A stretch of DNA of 64,000 nucleotides from Jiangella mangrovi (GCF_014204975.1 NZ_JACHMM010000001.1:558001-622000); one strand, 5' to 3'. Numbered from the stretch's first letter, positions 55,674 through 63,398 are shown. Notes: generated from the sequence alone by a model not told the origin. Numbers and translations: made by a program.

Positions 55674-57457
55674 GCGGCACCTCGCCGGCCGGGTCGTCGG
55701 CCGGGTCGTCGGCCGGCCTGCCGGTCGCGACGGCGCGGGAGGTGCGCCGGCACGCCCGCCGGCTCGCGCTGCGGCACCGGCGTGAGCTGACGGTCGCCGT
55801 CGTCCTGCACTCGCTCGGCGCGGCGACCGGGCTGGCCGGGCCCTGGCTGATCGGCCGGCTGGTCCAGGACGTCAGCGCCGGCGTCGACGACGTGGGGCGC
55901 ATCACGGCGCTGATCTGCTTCTTCGTCGTCGCGCAGGCCGTGCTCACCGGGCTGGCGATGTTCGCGTCGGCACGGCTCGGCGAGAAGGTGCTGGCCCAGC
56001 TGCGCGAGGAGTTCGTCGACGGGGTCCTGGCGCTGCCGCTCGGCACGGTCGAGGCAGCCGGCACCGGCGACCTGATCACCCGCACCACCCGCGACGTCGA
56101 CCTGCTGGCCCGCGCGGTGCGCTACGCGGTCCCGGACACGTTCCTCAGCGTCGTGACGATCGTGCTGACGCTCGGCGGGCTGGTGCTGCTGGGACCGCTA
56201 CTGGCCGCGTTCGCGCTGGTGAGCGCGCCGATCCTGGGGGTGGCGACGCGCTGGTACCTGCGCCGGGCGCGCGACGCGTACCTGCGCGAGAACGCGTCGT
56301 ACTCGCGACTCGCCGAAGGACTGGCCGAGACCGTCGACGGCGCCCGGACGGTGGAGGCGCTGCGGCTGGGCGACCGGCGCTTCGCCCGGGTCCAGTCCGA
56401 CATCGCCACGTCCTACGGCGCCGAGCGCTTCACCATGTACCTGCGCACGGTGTACCTGCCGCACGTCGACGTGTCGTTCATCCTGCCGGTGGTCGCGACC
56501 CTCGTGTTCGGCGGGCTGCTCTACCTCGACGGCGTGGTCACGCTGGCCGCGGTGACCGCCGCGACGCTGTACACCCAGCAGTTGCTGAACCCGGTCGACA
56601 CCCTGCTGTTCTGGCTGAACGAGCTGCAGGTCGGCGGCGCGGCGATGGCCCGGCTGCGGGGTGTGCGGCCGTCGGCGGCTCCGGCGAGCGCCCCGGGTGA
56701 GTCGCACGGGCCGCAGGCTGACGCCGTCGTCGACAAGGGGTTCGAGCTGCATGGCGTGAGCCATGCCTACCGGCCGGGCCACGACGTCCTCCACGACATC
56801 GACCTCACCATCGCGGCGGGTGAGCGGCTCGCCGTCGTCGGGCCGTCCGGGGCCGGGAAGTCGACGCTCGGGAAGCTGCTCGCCGGCGTGCACGCGCCCC
56901 GGACCGGCACGATCACCGTCGGCGGCGTGCCGGTGGCGTCGTTGTCGCTGGAGGACCTGCGGGCCGAGGTCGCGCTGGTGACGCAGGAGCACCACGTGTT
57001 CCGCGCGTCGCTGCGCGACAACGTGCTGATGGCGCGGCCGTCGGCCTCGGATGCGTCGGTGGAGGAGGCGTTGCGCGCGGTCGACGCGTGGTCCTGGGCG
57101 GCCTCCGTGGGGCTGGACACCGCGGTGGGTGCGGGCGGGGTCGAGCTGTCGCCGGCGCAGGCGCAGCAGCTCGCGCTGGCCCGGCTCGTGCTGGCCGACC
57201 CGCACACGCTGGTCCTCGACGAGGCGACGTCGCTGCTGGACCCGCGGGCGGCGCGGCATCTGGAGCGTTCGCTGGCGGCGGTGCTGACGGGCCGGACGGT
57301 GGTCGCGATCGCGCACCGCCTGCACACCGCCCACGACGCCGACCGGATCGCCGTCATGGAGGCCGGCCGGATCGTCGAGCTGGGATCGCACGCCGAACTG
57401 GTGGCGGCGGGTGGCGCCTACGCCGCGCTCTGGCGGTCGTGGCACGGCCAGGACTGA
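55670..57457 (+). CDS. Heterodimeric ABC exporter subunit with intact Walker motifs and degenerate signature
   Basis: A 595-residue half transporter. A short Ser/Ala/Gly-repeat N-terminus (AGSSAGSSAGLP) precedes the six-helix domain (about 45-320). The NBD has Walker A GPSGAGKST, Q-loop TQEHHVFRASLRDN, Walker B TLVLDEATSLLD and the switch His in IAHRLHTA, all consensus, but the signature is LSPAQAQQLALARLVL instead of LSGGQ. In the heterodimer its Walker A/B pairs with the good signature of the first subunit to form one consensus ATP site. Confidence 0.93.
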   Translation: MSGTSPAGSSAGSSAGLPVATAREVRRHARRLALRHRRELTVAVVLHSLGAATGLAGPWLIGRLVQDVSAGVDDVGRITALICFFVVAQAVLTGLAMFASARLGEKVLAQLREEFVDGVLALPLGTVEAAGTGDLITRTTRDVDLLARAVRYAVPDTFLSVVTIVLTLGGLVLLGPLLAAFALVSAPILGVATRWYLRRARDAYLRENASYSRLAEGLAETVDGARTVEALRLGDRRFARVQSDIATSYGAERFTMYLRTVYLPHVDVSFILPVVATLVFGGLLYLDGVVTLAAVTAATLYTQQLLNPVDTLLFWLNELQVGGAAMARLRGVRPSAAPASAPGESHGPQADAVVDKGFELHGVSHAYRPGHDVLHDIDLTIAAGERLAVVGPSGAGKSTLGKLLAGVHAPRTGTITVGGVPVASLSLEDLRAEVALVTQEHHVFRASLRDNVLMARPSASDASVEEALRAVDAWSWAASVGLDTAVGAGGVELSPAQAQQLALARLVLADPHTLVLDEATSLLDPRAARHLERSLAAVLTGRTVVAIAHRLHTAHDADRIAVMEAGRIVELGSHAELVAAGGAYAALWRSWHGQD

Positions 57458-57460
57458 GGT

Positions 57461-58048
57461 TCAGCCCTTGGCGCCGGCCTCTTCGGCGAGGCGCTTCAGT
57501 TTCTCGACGTAGTCGGCCCAGCGCTGGGCGTCCTGGTCGGGCAGGTTGGAGTTGCCGGGCCGCAGCCCCGCGGTGCCGTCGATCTGCTCGCGCACGATGT
57601 CGGCGTGGCCGGCGTGCCGGGCGGTCTCGGCGATCATGTGGACGAGGATCTGGTGCAGCGTGACCTGCCGTCTGTCCTCCGGCCACCAGGGGACGCTGCC
57701 GGTGTCGTCGAGCGCGAGGGCGTCGATGGTGGCGTCGGCGTGCGCGACGGCGCGGTCGTAGAAGGCGAGAACCCACTCGATGGACTGCTCCGCCGTCGCC
57801 CACAGGTCGGCGTTGACCTCGGCGTCGTCCTCGAGCCAGGGCATCGGCTCGGGCTTGGGGCGGTCGAAGACCAGGCCGAAGTAGTCGTACTCCATGCTGC
57901 CGACGTGTTTGACCAGCCCGAGCAGGTTGGTGCCGGTGGTCGTCATGGGCCAGCGGGCGTCGCGCTCGCCGAGCCCGTCGAGCTTCCACCGCAACCCGTC
58001 GCGCTGAGCCTGCAGGTACCGCTTGAGGGTGTCCTTCTCGTCCGGCAT
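57461..58048 (-). CDS. DinB-superfamily protein (DUF664-like)
   Basis: A 195-residue four-helix-bundle protein; ATG 58048. TTTGTNLLGLVKHVGSMEYD and LHQILVHMIAETARHAGHAD carry the three histidines expected for the DinB metal site. Members include mycothiol- or bacillithiol-dependent S-transferases; the mycothiol pathway is present in this genome. The exact role is unknown. Confidence 0.88.
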   Translation of the reverse strand: MPDEKDTLKRYLQAQRDGLRWKLDGLGERDARWPMTTTGTNLLGLVKHVGSMEYDYFGLVFDRPKPEPMPWLEDDAEVNADLWATAEQSIEWVLAFYDRAVAHADATIDALALDDTGSVPWWPEDRRQVTLHQILVHMIAETARHAGHADIVREQIDGTAGLRPGNSNLPDQDAQRWADYVEKLKRLAEEAGAKG

Positions 58049-58058
58049 GGCCGTCACG

Positions 58059-58457
58059 CTAGCCGACGGCGGCGACAGCCTCGATCTCGACGAGCGCGCC
58101 GGGCACACCCAGCGCGGCGACGAAAGCAGCGGTGATGGCGGGCGGGTTCGGGCGCTGCCCCCACACCTCGCCGAACGCGGCGAAGCCCTCTTGGACCGAC
58201 TCGCCGGCCTGGATGAGGATGGTCCACTTCACGACGTCCTCGGGCTGCGCGCCGGCCGCGTCGAGGCATGTCAGCAGGTTCTTCACCGCCTGCCGCGTCT
58301 GGCTCGCGAGGTCCGGCCCGACGACCTGCCCGCTGGCGTCGACACCGTTCTGGCCGCCGACGAAGACGAGGTCACTTCCCGCGGGCACCCGCACGACCTG
58401 CGAGAACGCCGGGTTGGAGTGCATGGACTCGGGGTTGATGTGTGTGATGTGGGTCAT
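58059..58457 (-). CDS. RidA family protein
   Basis: A 132-residue member of the YjgF/RidA family, which hydrolyses reactive enamine/imine intermediates. Segments FVGGQNGVDASGQVVGPD, KNLLTCLDAAGAQPEDVVKW and PPAITAAFVAALGVPGALVE are typical. The catalytic Arg common in archetypal RidA (usually in an R-P-A segment) is not evident here (PPAITAAFV), so it may belong to a Rid subfamily lacking deaminase activity. No ribosome site precedes the ATG; a -10-like TACAGT lies 6 nt upstream, suggesting a leaderless transcript. Divergent from the CGNR gene. Confidence 0.88.
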   Translation of the reverse strand: MTHITHINPESMHSNPAFSQVVRVPAGSDLVFVGGQNGVDASGQVVGPDLASQTRQAVKNLLTCLDAAGAQPEDVVKWTILIQAGESVQEGFAAFGEVWGQRPNPPAITAAFVAALGVPGALVEIEAVAAVG

Positions 58458-58463
58458 GGAGGG

Positions 58464-58493
58464 ACTGTAACCAGTTATAGTGGTGTCATGCAA
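58464..58493. promoter_or_regulatory. Back-to-back leaderless promoters of ridA and the CGNR gene
   Basis: Minus strand: TTGCAT (58488-58493), 18 bp, TACAGT (58464-58469), 6 nt, ATG of ridA. Plus strand: TATAGT (58476-58481), 6 nt, ATG of the CGNR gene. The two start codons are only 30 bp apart and neither gene has a Shine-Dalgarno sequence. Confidence 0.6.
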
Positions 58494-59057
58494 GGACGGG
58501 CCGATCTCCCCCTCGACGTGCGACGGCGTTTCCTCACCGGCCGCGTCTCGCTCGACTTCAGCCACACCGGCGGCGACGGCGACTGGGCGGTGTGGGAGAT
58601 CCTCCACACGCCCGCCGACCTGTCGCACTGGCTCGGCGTCATCCTGTCGGTCGACGGTCTGTCGGCCGGCGGGCCGGACCTGGCGGCGGCCCGGCCGGTG
58701 CGCATGGCCATCGCCGTCGGGGCTCGGTCGCTGGCGGCGGGCCGATCCGTGTCCGCTTCCGACGTGGCGGTGCTGAACGCGGCCGCCGCGGCGCCCCCGC
58801 TGGTGCCGCAGCTGACGCCATCGGGCATGGGCGTGTCTTTCGAGGCGCCGACGGCGGCGGCCGCGCTCTCGACCCTGGCGAGAGACGCGATCGACCTGTT
58901 CAGCGGCCCGTGGGCCGGGCGCATCCGGGTCTGCGCGGCCGCCGACTGCGGGCTGCTGCTGGTCGACACCTCCCGGCCGGGGCAGCGGCGGTGGTGCTCG
59001 ATGCAGCGCTGCGGCAACCTTGCCAAGGTGCGCGGTCACCGTCGGCGCGCGACCTGA
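58488..59057 (+). CDS. CGNR zinc-finger (ABATE-domain) putative transcriptional regulator
   Basis: A 189-residue protein. The N-terminal ABATE-like region (about 10-130) begins FLTGRVSLDFSHTGGDGDW. The C-terminal zinc finger (about 145-185) shows CAAADCGLLLVDTSRPGQRR then WCSMQRCGNLAKVRGHRRR, with four cysteines and the CGN core. Such proteins are taken to be DNA-binding regulators. It likely starts leaderless (TATAGT 6 nt upstream) and may control the divergent ridA. Confidence 0.88.
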   Translation: MQGRADLPLDVRRRFLTGRVSLDFSHTGGDGDWAVWEILHTPADLSHWLGVILSVDGLSAGGPDLAAARPVRMAIAVGARSLAAGRSVSASDVAVLNAAAAAPPLVPQLTPSGMGVSFEAPTAAAALSTLARDAIDLFSGPWAGRIRVCAAADCGLLLVDTSRPGQRRWCSMQRCGNLAKVRGHRRRAT

Positions 59058-59120
59058 CCTCATGTGGCGCTATGCTGTGTCGTGCCGGCGGAGGTGCTTC
59101 CACCACTTTTGATGCCGGTC

Positions 59121-59165
59121 GGCCGCGACGCAGTCCCACACCGGTGCTGCGCCGCGGTCTTTTTA
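59121..59165 (+). terminator. Rho-independent terminator after the CGNR gene
   Basis: Arms 59121-59133 (GGCCGCGACGCAG) and 59147-59159 (CTGCGCCGCGGTC) pair over 13 positions with one mismatch, followed directly by TTTTTA. It is the only hairpin with a clear T-run that I found in the window. Confidence 0.8.
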
Positions 59166-59188
59166 TGTTGTGGCTAGGCTTGCCGGCC

Positions 59189-59560
59189 GTGGGTACTTTC
59201 GCGACCTTCGTCTACAGCGACGGCGGATGGGATACTTCGGCCGTCTCGGAGCGGTTCCTCTCCATCGACCTCCACGACCGCGACCACGCGACCCTCCGGT
59301 TCGCACCCGTCGAGCCGCCCGCCCGCGGCCTGCTCCACCTCGGCCGCCCCGACGGCGGCGACCCCGTCCCGGTCTCCGTCTCCGTCGAGACCGAGGCGTT
59401 GATCGTCTGGGCGGCGGACGTGACCGGCGTACAGGCGTCGCCGGACGAGATCCTCCCCCTCCTCGCCTCGGTGGACGTCGTGGTCGAGAAGAGGACGGTC
59501 CAGCTCCTGAAGGTCATCGGTCTCCTCCCGCCGCCCGACCTCGACGACGAGGACGCGTAG
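59189..59560 (+). CDS. Hypothetical protein with acidic C-terminus
   Basis: A 123-residue protein; GTG 59189 is proposed because the beta-rich start (MGTFATFVYSDGGWDTS) follows and TAGGCT lies 8 nt upstream. The C-terminus is PPPDLDDEDA. Not recognised. It is followed 5 bp later by another small gene, forming a pair between a terminator and a palindromic element. Confidence 0.55.
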   Translation: MGTFATFVYSDGGWDTSAVSERFLSIDLHDRDHATLRFAPVEPPARGLLHLGRPDGGDPVPVSVSVETEALIVWAADVTGVQASPDEILPLLASVDVVVEKRTVQLLKVIGLLPPPDLDDEDA

Positions 59561-59565
59561 CCCCA

Positions 59566-59898
59566 GTGCCGATCGCGATCCGGGTGCGGGACGAGCGGTT
59601 CCGCGACATCGCGCAACTCCAGGACGTCGAGGACACGCTGCCCGGTGAGCCTCGGGTCCTCCTCGAGAGCCACCTGCCGCTAGGCCGCGCCGACCGCTAC
59701 CCCTTGCTCGCTCACATCGACCCCGTCGGCGACACCTGCTTCAATCGCGGCCAGACGGTCGTTCTGATGAGCGAGCTCAGGCGGTGGGCTGACGAGACCG
59801 GCAATGCGGACGTCCGCGCGATCTGTGGCGCGCTCACCGTGCTGGTCGCGACCCACATGCGGCGCCCGCACACCTACCTGTGGTTACTCGGCGACTGA
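59566..59898 (+). CDS. Hypothetical protein
   Basis: A 110-residue protein, GTG 59566, 5 bp after the previous gene. It contains VLLESHLPLGRADRYPLLAH and DTCFNRGQTVVLMSELRRWA, with a C-terminal helix (AICGALTVLVATHMRR). Not recognised. The gene pair could be an immunity- or partner-type module, but nothing in the sequence proves it. Confidence 0.55.
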   Translation: MPIAIRVRDERFRDIAQLQDVEDTLPGEPRVLLESHLPLGRADRYPLLAHIDPVGDTCFNRGQTVVLMSELRRWADETGNADVRAICGALTVLVATHMRRPHTYLWLLGD

Positions 59899-59919
59899 GT
59901 GTCGATATCCGCCCTCCTT

Positions 59920-59975
59920 CCATGATCATCAAGGATCGATGGGGCCATCACCCCACGAATCTTGGATGATCATGG
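59920..59975. repeat. 56-bp imperfect palindrome
   Basis: 25-bp arms (59920-59944 and 59951-59975) match at 19 of 25 positions, with the outer 11 bp perfect (CCATGATCATC) and the inner 4-5 bp paired, around a 6-nt loop. It is notably AT-richer than its surroundings. It could be a bidirectional terminator or a small dispersed palindromic repeat. Confidence 0.75.
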
Positions 59976-60021
59976 CTGCTCAATCCCGGGATCGGACGAT
60001 CCGCGGCCCTACGCTCGGATC

Positions 60022-60420
60022 GTGCCGTCTCGCAGCCGAGCCGCGACCTATGCGCGTCGCCGGAAGCGTCGCATGGGCAAGGTCGAGCACGACCTCACCG
60101 ACGACCAGTGGTCGGCCCTCGTCGCCGCCTGGGGCGGCTGCGCCTACTGCGGCGCTCCGGAGCCGCAGCCCAAGCTGCAGAAGGACTGCATGCTGCCCAT
60201 CTCCCGCGGCGGCCGCTACACGCTGACGAACGTCGTGCCCGCCTGTCGCTCGTGCAACGCGAGCAAGTGCAACGTTGAGGTCACCACCTGGATGCGCCGC
60301 AAGAAGCTGGACGAGCAGGCCTTCCTCGTCCGGCAGATCGAGATCGCCCGGGCGGCCGCGAACGCCGTACCCGTCGCCGATGTACCCCCGGGCACAAGGC
60401 CCGAGTCTGCTGGACGATGA
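60022..60420 (+). CDS. HNH endonuclease family protein
   Basis: A 132-residue protein. GTG 60022 is chosen: TACGCT ends 6 nt upstream, the leaderless layout seen elsewhere here. A basic N-terminus (ATYARRRKRRMGK) is followed by the HNH domain: CAYCG, then DCMLPISRGGRYTLTNVVPA and CRSCNASK. The usual first His of the motif is replaced by the LPISRGG variant (His to Pro/Ile area), so activity should be checked. HNH proteins next to an integrase are common, but this is a small free-standing type. Confidence 0.75.
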   Translation: MPSRSRAATYARRRKRRMGKVEHDLTDDQWSALVAAWGGCAYCGAPEPQPKLQKDCMLPISRGGRYTLTNVVPACRSCNASKCNVEVTTWMRRKKLDEQAFLVRQIEIARAAANAVPVADVPPGTRPESAGR

Positions 60421-60424
60421 CGCC

Positions 60425-60811
60425 ATGAGCTGGGTGACCAACGTACTGCTGTCGGTCGACACGGCCGAGGACCGAGCGCTCGTGCACGACTTCGACCGTT
60501 GGCTGCAGACCGAGGCCCCACGGCAAGGTCAGCCCGACGTCCGAGGCGTCGGTTCTCTCCGGGCCCTGCACGACCACCCGGACGCATGGGGCGGCTGGAA
60601 GTTCCCCGAAGCACTGCTCTGGGCCGGTGTGCTCAACCATGCCGACATCGCCGCCGTCGTCCAGCGATTCGGAACCACCGGCTGGCGCGTTCCGGCGCTC
60701 GCTCAACTCTTCGTCCAAGATCAAGAACAGGGTGCGTTCCGGGTCTGGATGATCCGTGACGTCAGGGCGCGCCAATACGCGCCCCTTCCCGACCTCGACG
60801 CGGACGAATGA
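60425..60811 (+). CDS. Conserved actinobacterial protein of unknown function
   Basis: A 128-residue protein, ATG 4 bp after the HNH gene. It contains MSWVTNVLLSVDTAEDRALV, GVGSLRAL, DAWGGWKFPEALLWAGVLNH and LFVQDQEQGAFRVWMIRD. Proteins with this pattern occur in many actinomycetes, often near mobile or contact-dependent genes. Function unknown. Confidence 0.65.
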   Translation: MSWVTNVLLSVDTAEDRALVHDFDRWLQTEAPRQGQPDVRGVGSLRALHDHPDAWGGWKFPEALLWAGVLNHADIAAVVQRFGTTGWRVPALAQLFVQDQEQGAFRVWMIRDVRARQYAPLPDLDADE

Positions 60812-60908
60812 AGCCACAGGGTCGGCTCGCCCCGTCCGCCGTCGTGGCGGAAGCTCACACGTTGAAGCGGAACTCGACCTGATGGCGTCACTATGCAACA
60901 CTTCGACG

Positions 60909-62285
60909 GTGAGCACAAGACCCCGAACGACCCGATGTGCGGTGTACTTGCGCATCTCGCTCGACGCCAACGGCGATGGCCTGGCCATTGACCGCCAGCG
61001 TGAGGACTGCCTGCGCATCGCGGCCGAGCGCGGCTGGGACGTCATCCAGCCGTTGTTCATCGACAAGGTCTCGGCCAGCAAGCCGACCAAGGTCCGGCCC
61101 CACTACGACGCGATGGTCGCCGCATTCGGCCGCGGCGAATTCGATGCCCTGGTGTGCTGGGACCTGGACAGACTCACGCGTCAGCCACGCCAACTCGAGG
61201 ATTGGATCGACGCCGCCACCGACCGGGACCTCATCCTCGTCACGGCCAACGGCGAGGCCGACCTATCGACCGACGCGGGCCGGCTCTTCGCGCGCATCAA
61301 GGCATCTGTGGCGCGCGCCGAGGTCGAGCGAAAGGGCGCCCGGCAACGTCGCGCGGCCTTGCAACGGTCGGAGCACGGCCGGCCGCCGCTCGGTGTCCGG
61401 CTCACCGGGTACGAGATCGACGGCACCGTCATCTCGTCGGAGGCCGTCGTCGTCCGGGAGATGTTCGAGATGTTCGCCGCCGGTGAATCGCTGCGCGGGC
61501 TCGCGAGCCAGCTGACGGAGGCCGGAGTCTCGACCCGCAGCGGGCGGCCGTGGAACCCGTCGACAATCCGCACCGCGCTCGCCAACCCGCGTTACGCCGG
61601 CCGCACCGTTTATCAGGGCAAGGAGACAGGCCAGCGCGGCGGCTGGGACGCGATCGTCGACGATGACCTGTTCGACATCGTCCAGACCCGCCTCTCCGAC
61701 CCCCGCCGCCGCACACAGGTCGGGACGGACCGCAAGCACCTCGGCGCCGGCCTATACCGATGCCAGTGTGGCCAGCGCGTCGTGTCGTGGAGCGGCGACC
61801 GTTACCGCTGCTCCAGGGGGTGTCTCACGCGTGCTCAGGGTCCCATCGACGACTACGTGCTCAGGGTCATCCGCGAGCGGCTGCGACGTCCCGACCTGGC
61901 GCAGCTGCTCGTGTCGCCCAAGGACGACGCCGAGGCCGAGCGGCTCGGCAAGGAGGCCACCACGCTCCGGCGTCGCATCGCTAAGACCGATGAGGACTAT
62001 GACGCCGACCTCATCGACGCGCGGCGGCACAGAGTCAAGGTCGAGAAGTTGCGGGCCGATCTCGACGACGTCAACGCGCGGCGCGCCAGGCTCACCAGAG
62101 CGGCCGGTCCCGCGGCGGCCGTACTGACGGCACCGGACCCCGCTGCGGCGTTCGACGCGCTGACCTCGTTGATGATTCGCCGAGCGGTCGTCGACCTGTT
62201 CGCGGAGTTCACACTCCACCCAGCACCGCGCGGGCGGCGTACGTTCGATCCCGAGAGCGTGAGCATTGAGTGGAGGCGGCCGTGA
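60909..62285 (+). CDS. Large serine recombinase (site-specific integrase)
   Basis: A 458-residue recombinase. Start GTG 60909 gives the usual short lead before the catalytic strand; ATG 60882 is an alternative. The resolvase domain (1-150) has the nucleophile Ser17 in YLRISLD and the later arginines in CWDLDRLTRQ. The recombinase domain (about 165-270) includes PPLGVRLTGYEIDG and TLRT-like STIRTALANPRYAGRTVY. A zinc ribbon (CQCGQRVV, then RCSRGC) and a coiled coil (TLRRRIAKTDEDYDADL) follow. It integrates and excises the element that starts here. The next gene overlaps its stop as GTGA. Confidence 0.92.
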   Translation: MSTRPRTTRCAVYLRISLDANGDGLAIDRQREDCLRIAAERGWDVIQPLFIDKVSASKPTKVRPHYDAMVAAFGRGEFDALVCWDLDRLTRQPRQLEDWIDAATDRDLILVTANGEADLSTDAGRLFARIKASVARAEVERKGARQRRAALQRSEHGRPPLGVRLTGYEIDGTVISSEAVVVREMFEMFAAGESLRGLASQLTEAGVSTRSGRPWNPSTIRTALANPRYAGRTVYQGKETGQRGGWDAIVDDDLFDIVQTRLSDPRRRTQVGTDRKHLGAGLYRCQCGQRVVSWSGDRYRCSRGCLTRAQGPIDDYVLRVIRERLRRPDLAQLLVSPKDDAEAERLGKEATTLRRRIAKTDEDYDADLIDARRHRVKVEKLRADLDDVNARRARLTRAAGPAAAVLTAPDPAAAFDALTSLMIRRAVVDLFAEFTLHPAPRGRRTFDPESVSIEWRRP

Positions 62286-62755
62286 AGTTGACCATCGTCT
62301 GCACCGGTCGCGGCAGCCACGAGGACTCACCGCGGGAGCTTGGTGTGGTGACGATGGAGCGCCGTCTCACCCAGGCGGACGTGGACCTCATGGCCGACGT
62401 CATCGAGAAGGTAACCCCCCACGATGCCGCATGGGCGGCGGAGATCCGCGAGAACTACGTCAAGAGCCAGCCGCCGCCTGGGCCGTTGTACGAGCGGCGC
62501 ACCGTGAAGTACACGATGGCGCAGGAGTTGCGTCGCTCGCCGAAGCCCGGCGCGGGAAAGAAGGTCATCAACCGCAAGTCGCTCAGCGTCACCGTGAACC
62601 CGAGTGGGAACCGCACGTTCACGTTCACGTGCCCCACCTGCCGCAAGCTCCGTCGCCGGCAGGTGAACTGGCCGCTCTCCGAGGCCGAGGTGGCCACGAT
62701 GGTCGAGGGCTGCGACGCGCGGGGCATCGAGTCCTTGGACATCTCGTACCGCTGA
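62282..62755 (+). CDS. Accessory protein coupled to the serine integrase
   Basis: A 157-residue protein, GTG 62282 with GGAGG 5 nt upstream and a GTGA overlap with the integrase. The middle contains LTQADVDLMADVIEKV and a positively charged stretch (RSPKPGAGKKVINRKSLSV). The C-terminal third has FTCPTCRKLRRRQVNWPL, one CxxC. Not recognised; it may be a small DNA-binding or directionality protein. Confidence 0.7.
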   Translation: MKLTIVCTGRGSHEDSPRELGVVTMERRLTQADVDLMADVIEKVTPHDAAWAAEIRENYVKSQPPPGPLYERRTVKYTMAQELRRSPKPGAGKKVINRKSLSVTVNPSGNRTFTFTCPTCRKLRRRQVNWPLSEAEVATMVEGCDARGIESLDISYR

Positions 62756-62760
62756 CCAGC

Positions 62761-62863
62761 TAAACTGGCCTGGCACGAAGTCGACCGGGCGGCGTCATCC
62801 CGGAGGTAGGCCACTCCCCGTCGGGGCGGGTGTGCGAGTTTCGCATGCCCGGAGGCCCGACAC
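62761..62863 (+). promoter_or_regulatory. Structured leader before the small element gene
   Basis: TAAACT at 62761-62766 is a good -10. The leader then contains a CCCC/GGGG hairpin (62816-62826) and an 11-bp stem with two G-T pairs and a 3-nt loop (arms 62827-62837 and 62841-62851). The last stem base is the first G of the GGAGG ribosome site at 62851-62855, 8 nt before the GTG, so the stem could affect translation. Confidence 0.5.
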
Positions 62864-63103
62864 GTGCCATCCATGTACTCCGCGCGGGCGCGCCACAACG
62901 CGCTGGTCCGCCACCGCGCACCTGACGACCCGGAAGTGGTCGCTGCCCGCCGCGAGCTGCGCGCCGCCGCGCTCGAAGACCACATCCGCAAGGTCGTCGA
63001 CCAGGCGCCGCCGCTGACCACCGAGCAGCGGGACCGACTCGCACAGCTGCTACGACCATCCGTCGCACGGAACGGCGGTGGCGCTCATGGCGTTGCCGCT
63101 TGA
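62864..63103 (+). CDS. Small helical protein typical of actinobacterial integrative elements
   Basis: A 79-residue protein, GTG 62864 after GGAGG. It begins VPSMYSARARHNALVRHRAP and continues DDPEVVAARRELRAAALEDH, then APPLTTEQRDRLAQLLRP. Proteins with this layout recur beside integrases of actinobacterial elements; the function is unknown. Confidence 0.7.
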   Translation: MPSMYSARARHNALVRHRAPDDPEVVAARRELRAAALEDHIRKVVDQAPPLTTEQRDRLAQLLRPSVARNGGGAHGVAA

Positions 63104-63140
63104 AAGAGAACGCCGCCCCGTGGACGAGGGCGGCGCTCCG

Positions 63141-63398
63141 ATGACTACCACGGCGGCGGAAGTCCCCTTCAGCATAGGCGAGACGACCGGCGACAGCACT
63201 GATGCCGCGCTGTTCGAGGGCATCGTCGATGGCGCCTACGTCGTGGTCTGCCGCTCGCTGGACGACCGGTTCAAGCGCCGGGTGTACCTCAACCTCCCCG
63301 CAGCCGAGAAGGCGGCTCAGCGCGCCAGCGAGCGCGGTGTCGACGTCGCGATCGTGCTCGCCCGACTGGTCCCCGTCCGGACGGGGTGGGTGCGATGA
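63141..63398 (+). CDS. Small hypothetical protein of the element
   Basis: 85 residues if ATG 63141 is used; longer starts (GTG 63120 or ATG 63078) are possible. It contains VDGAYVVVCRSLDDRFKRRV and LPAAEKAAQRASERG, suggesting a small beta-alpha fold. Its stop overlaps the next start as ATGA. Not recognised. Confidence 0.6.
   Translation: MTTTAAEVPFSIGETTGDSTDAALFEGIVDGAYVVVCRSLDDRFKRRVYLNLPAAEKAAQRASERGVDVAIVLARLVPVRTGWVR

Noticed and set aside
59057-59190. Possible tRNA or small RNA between the CGNR gene and the next gene
   Set aside because: The hairpin with a T-run is explained as a terminator; no cloverleaf or T-loop sequence could be drawn.
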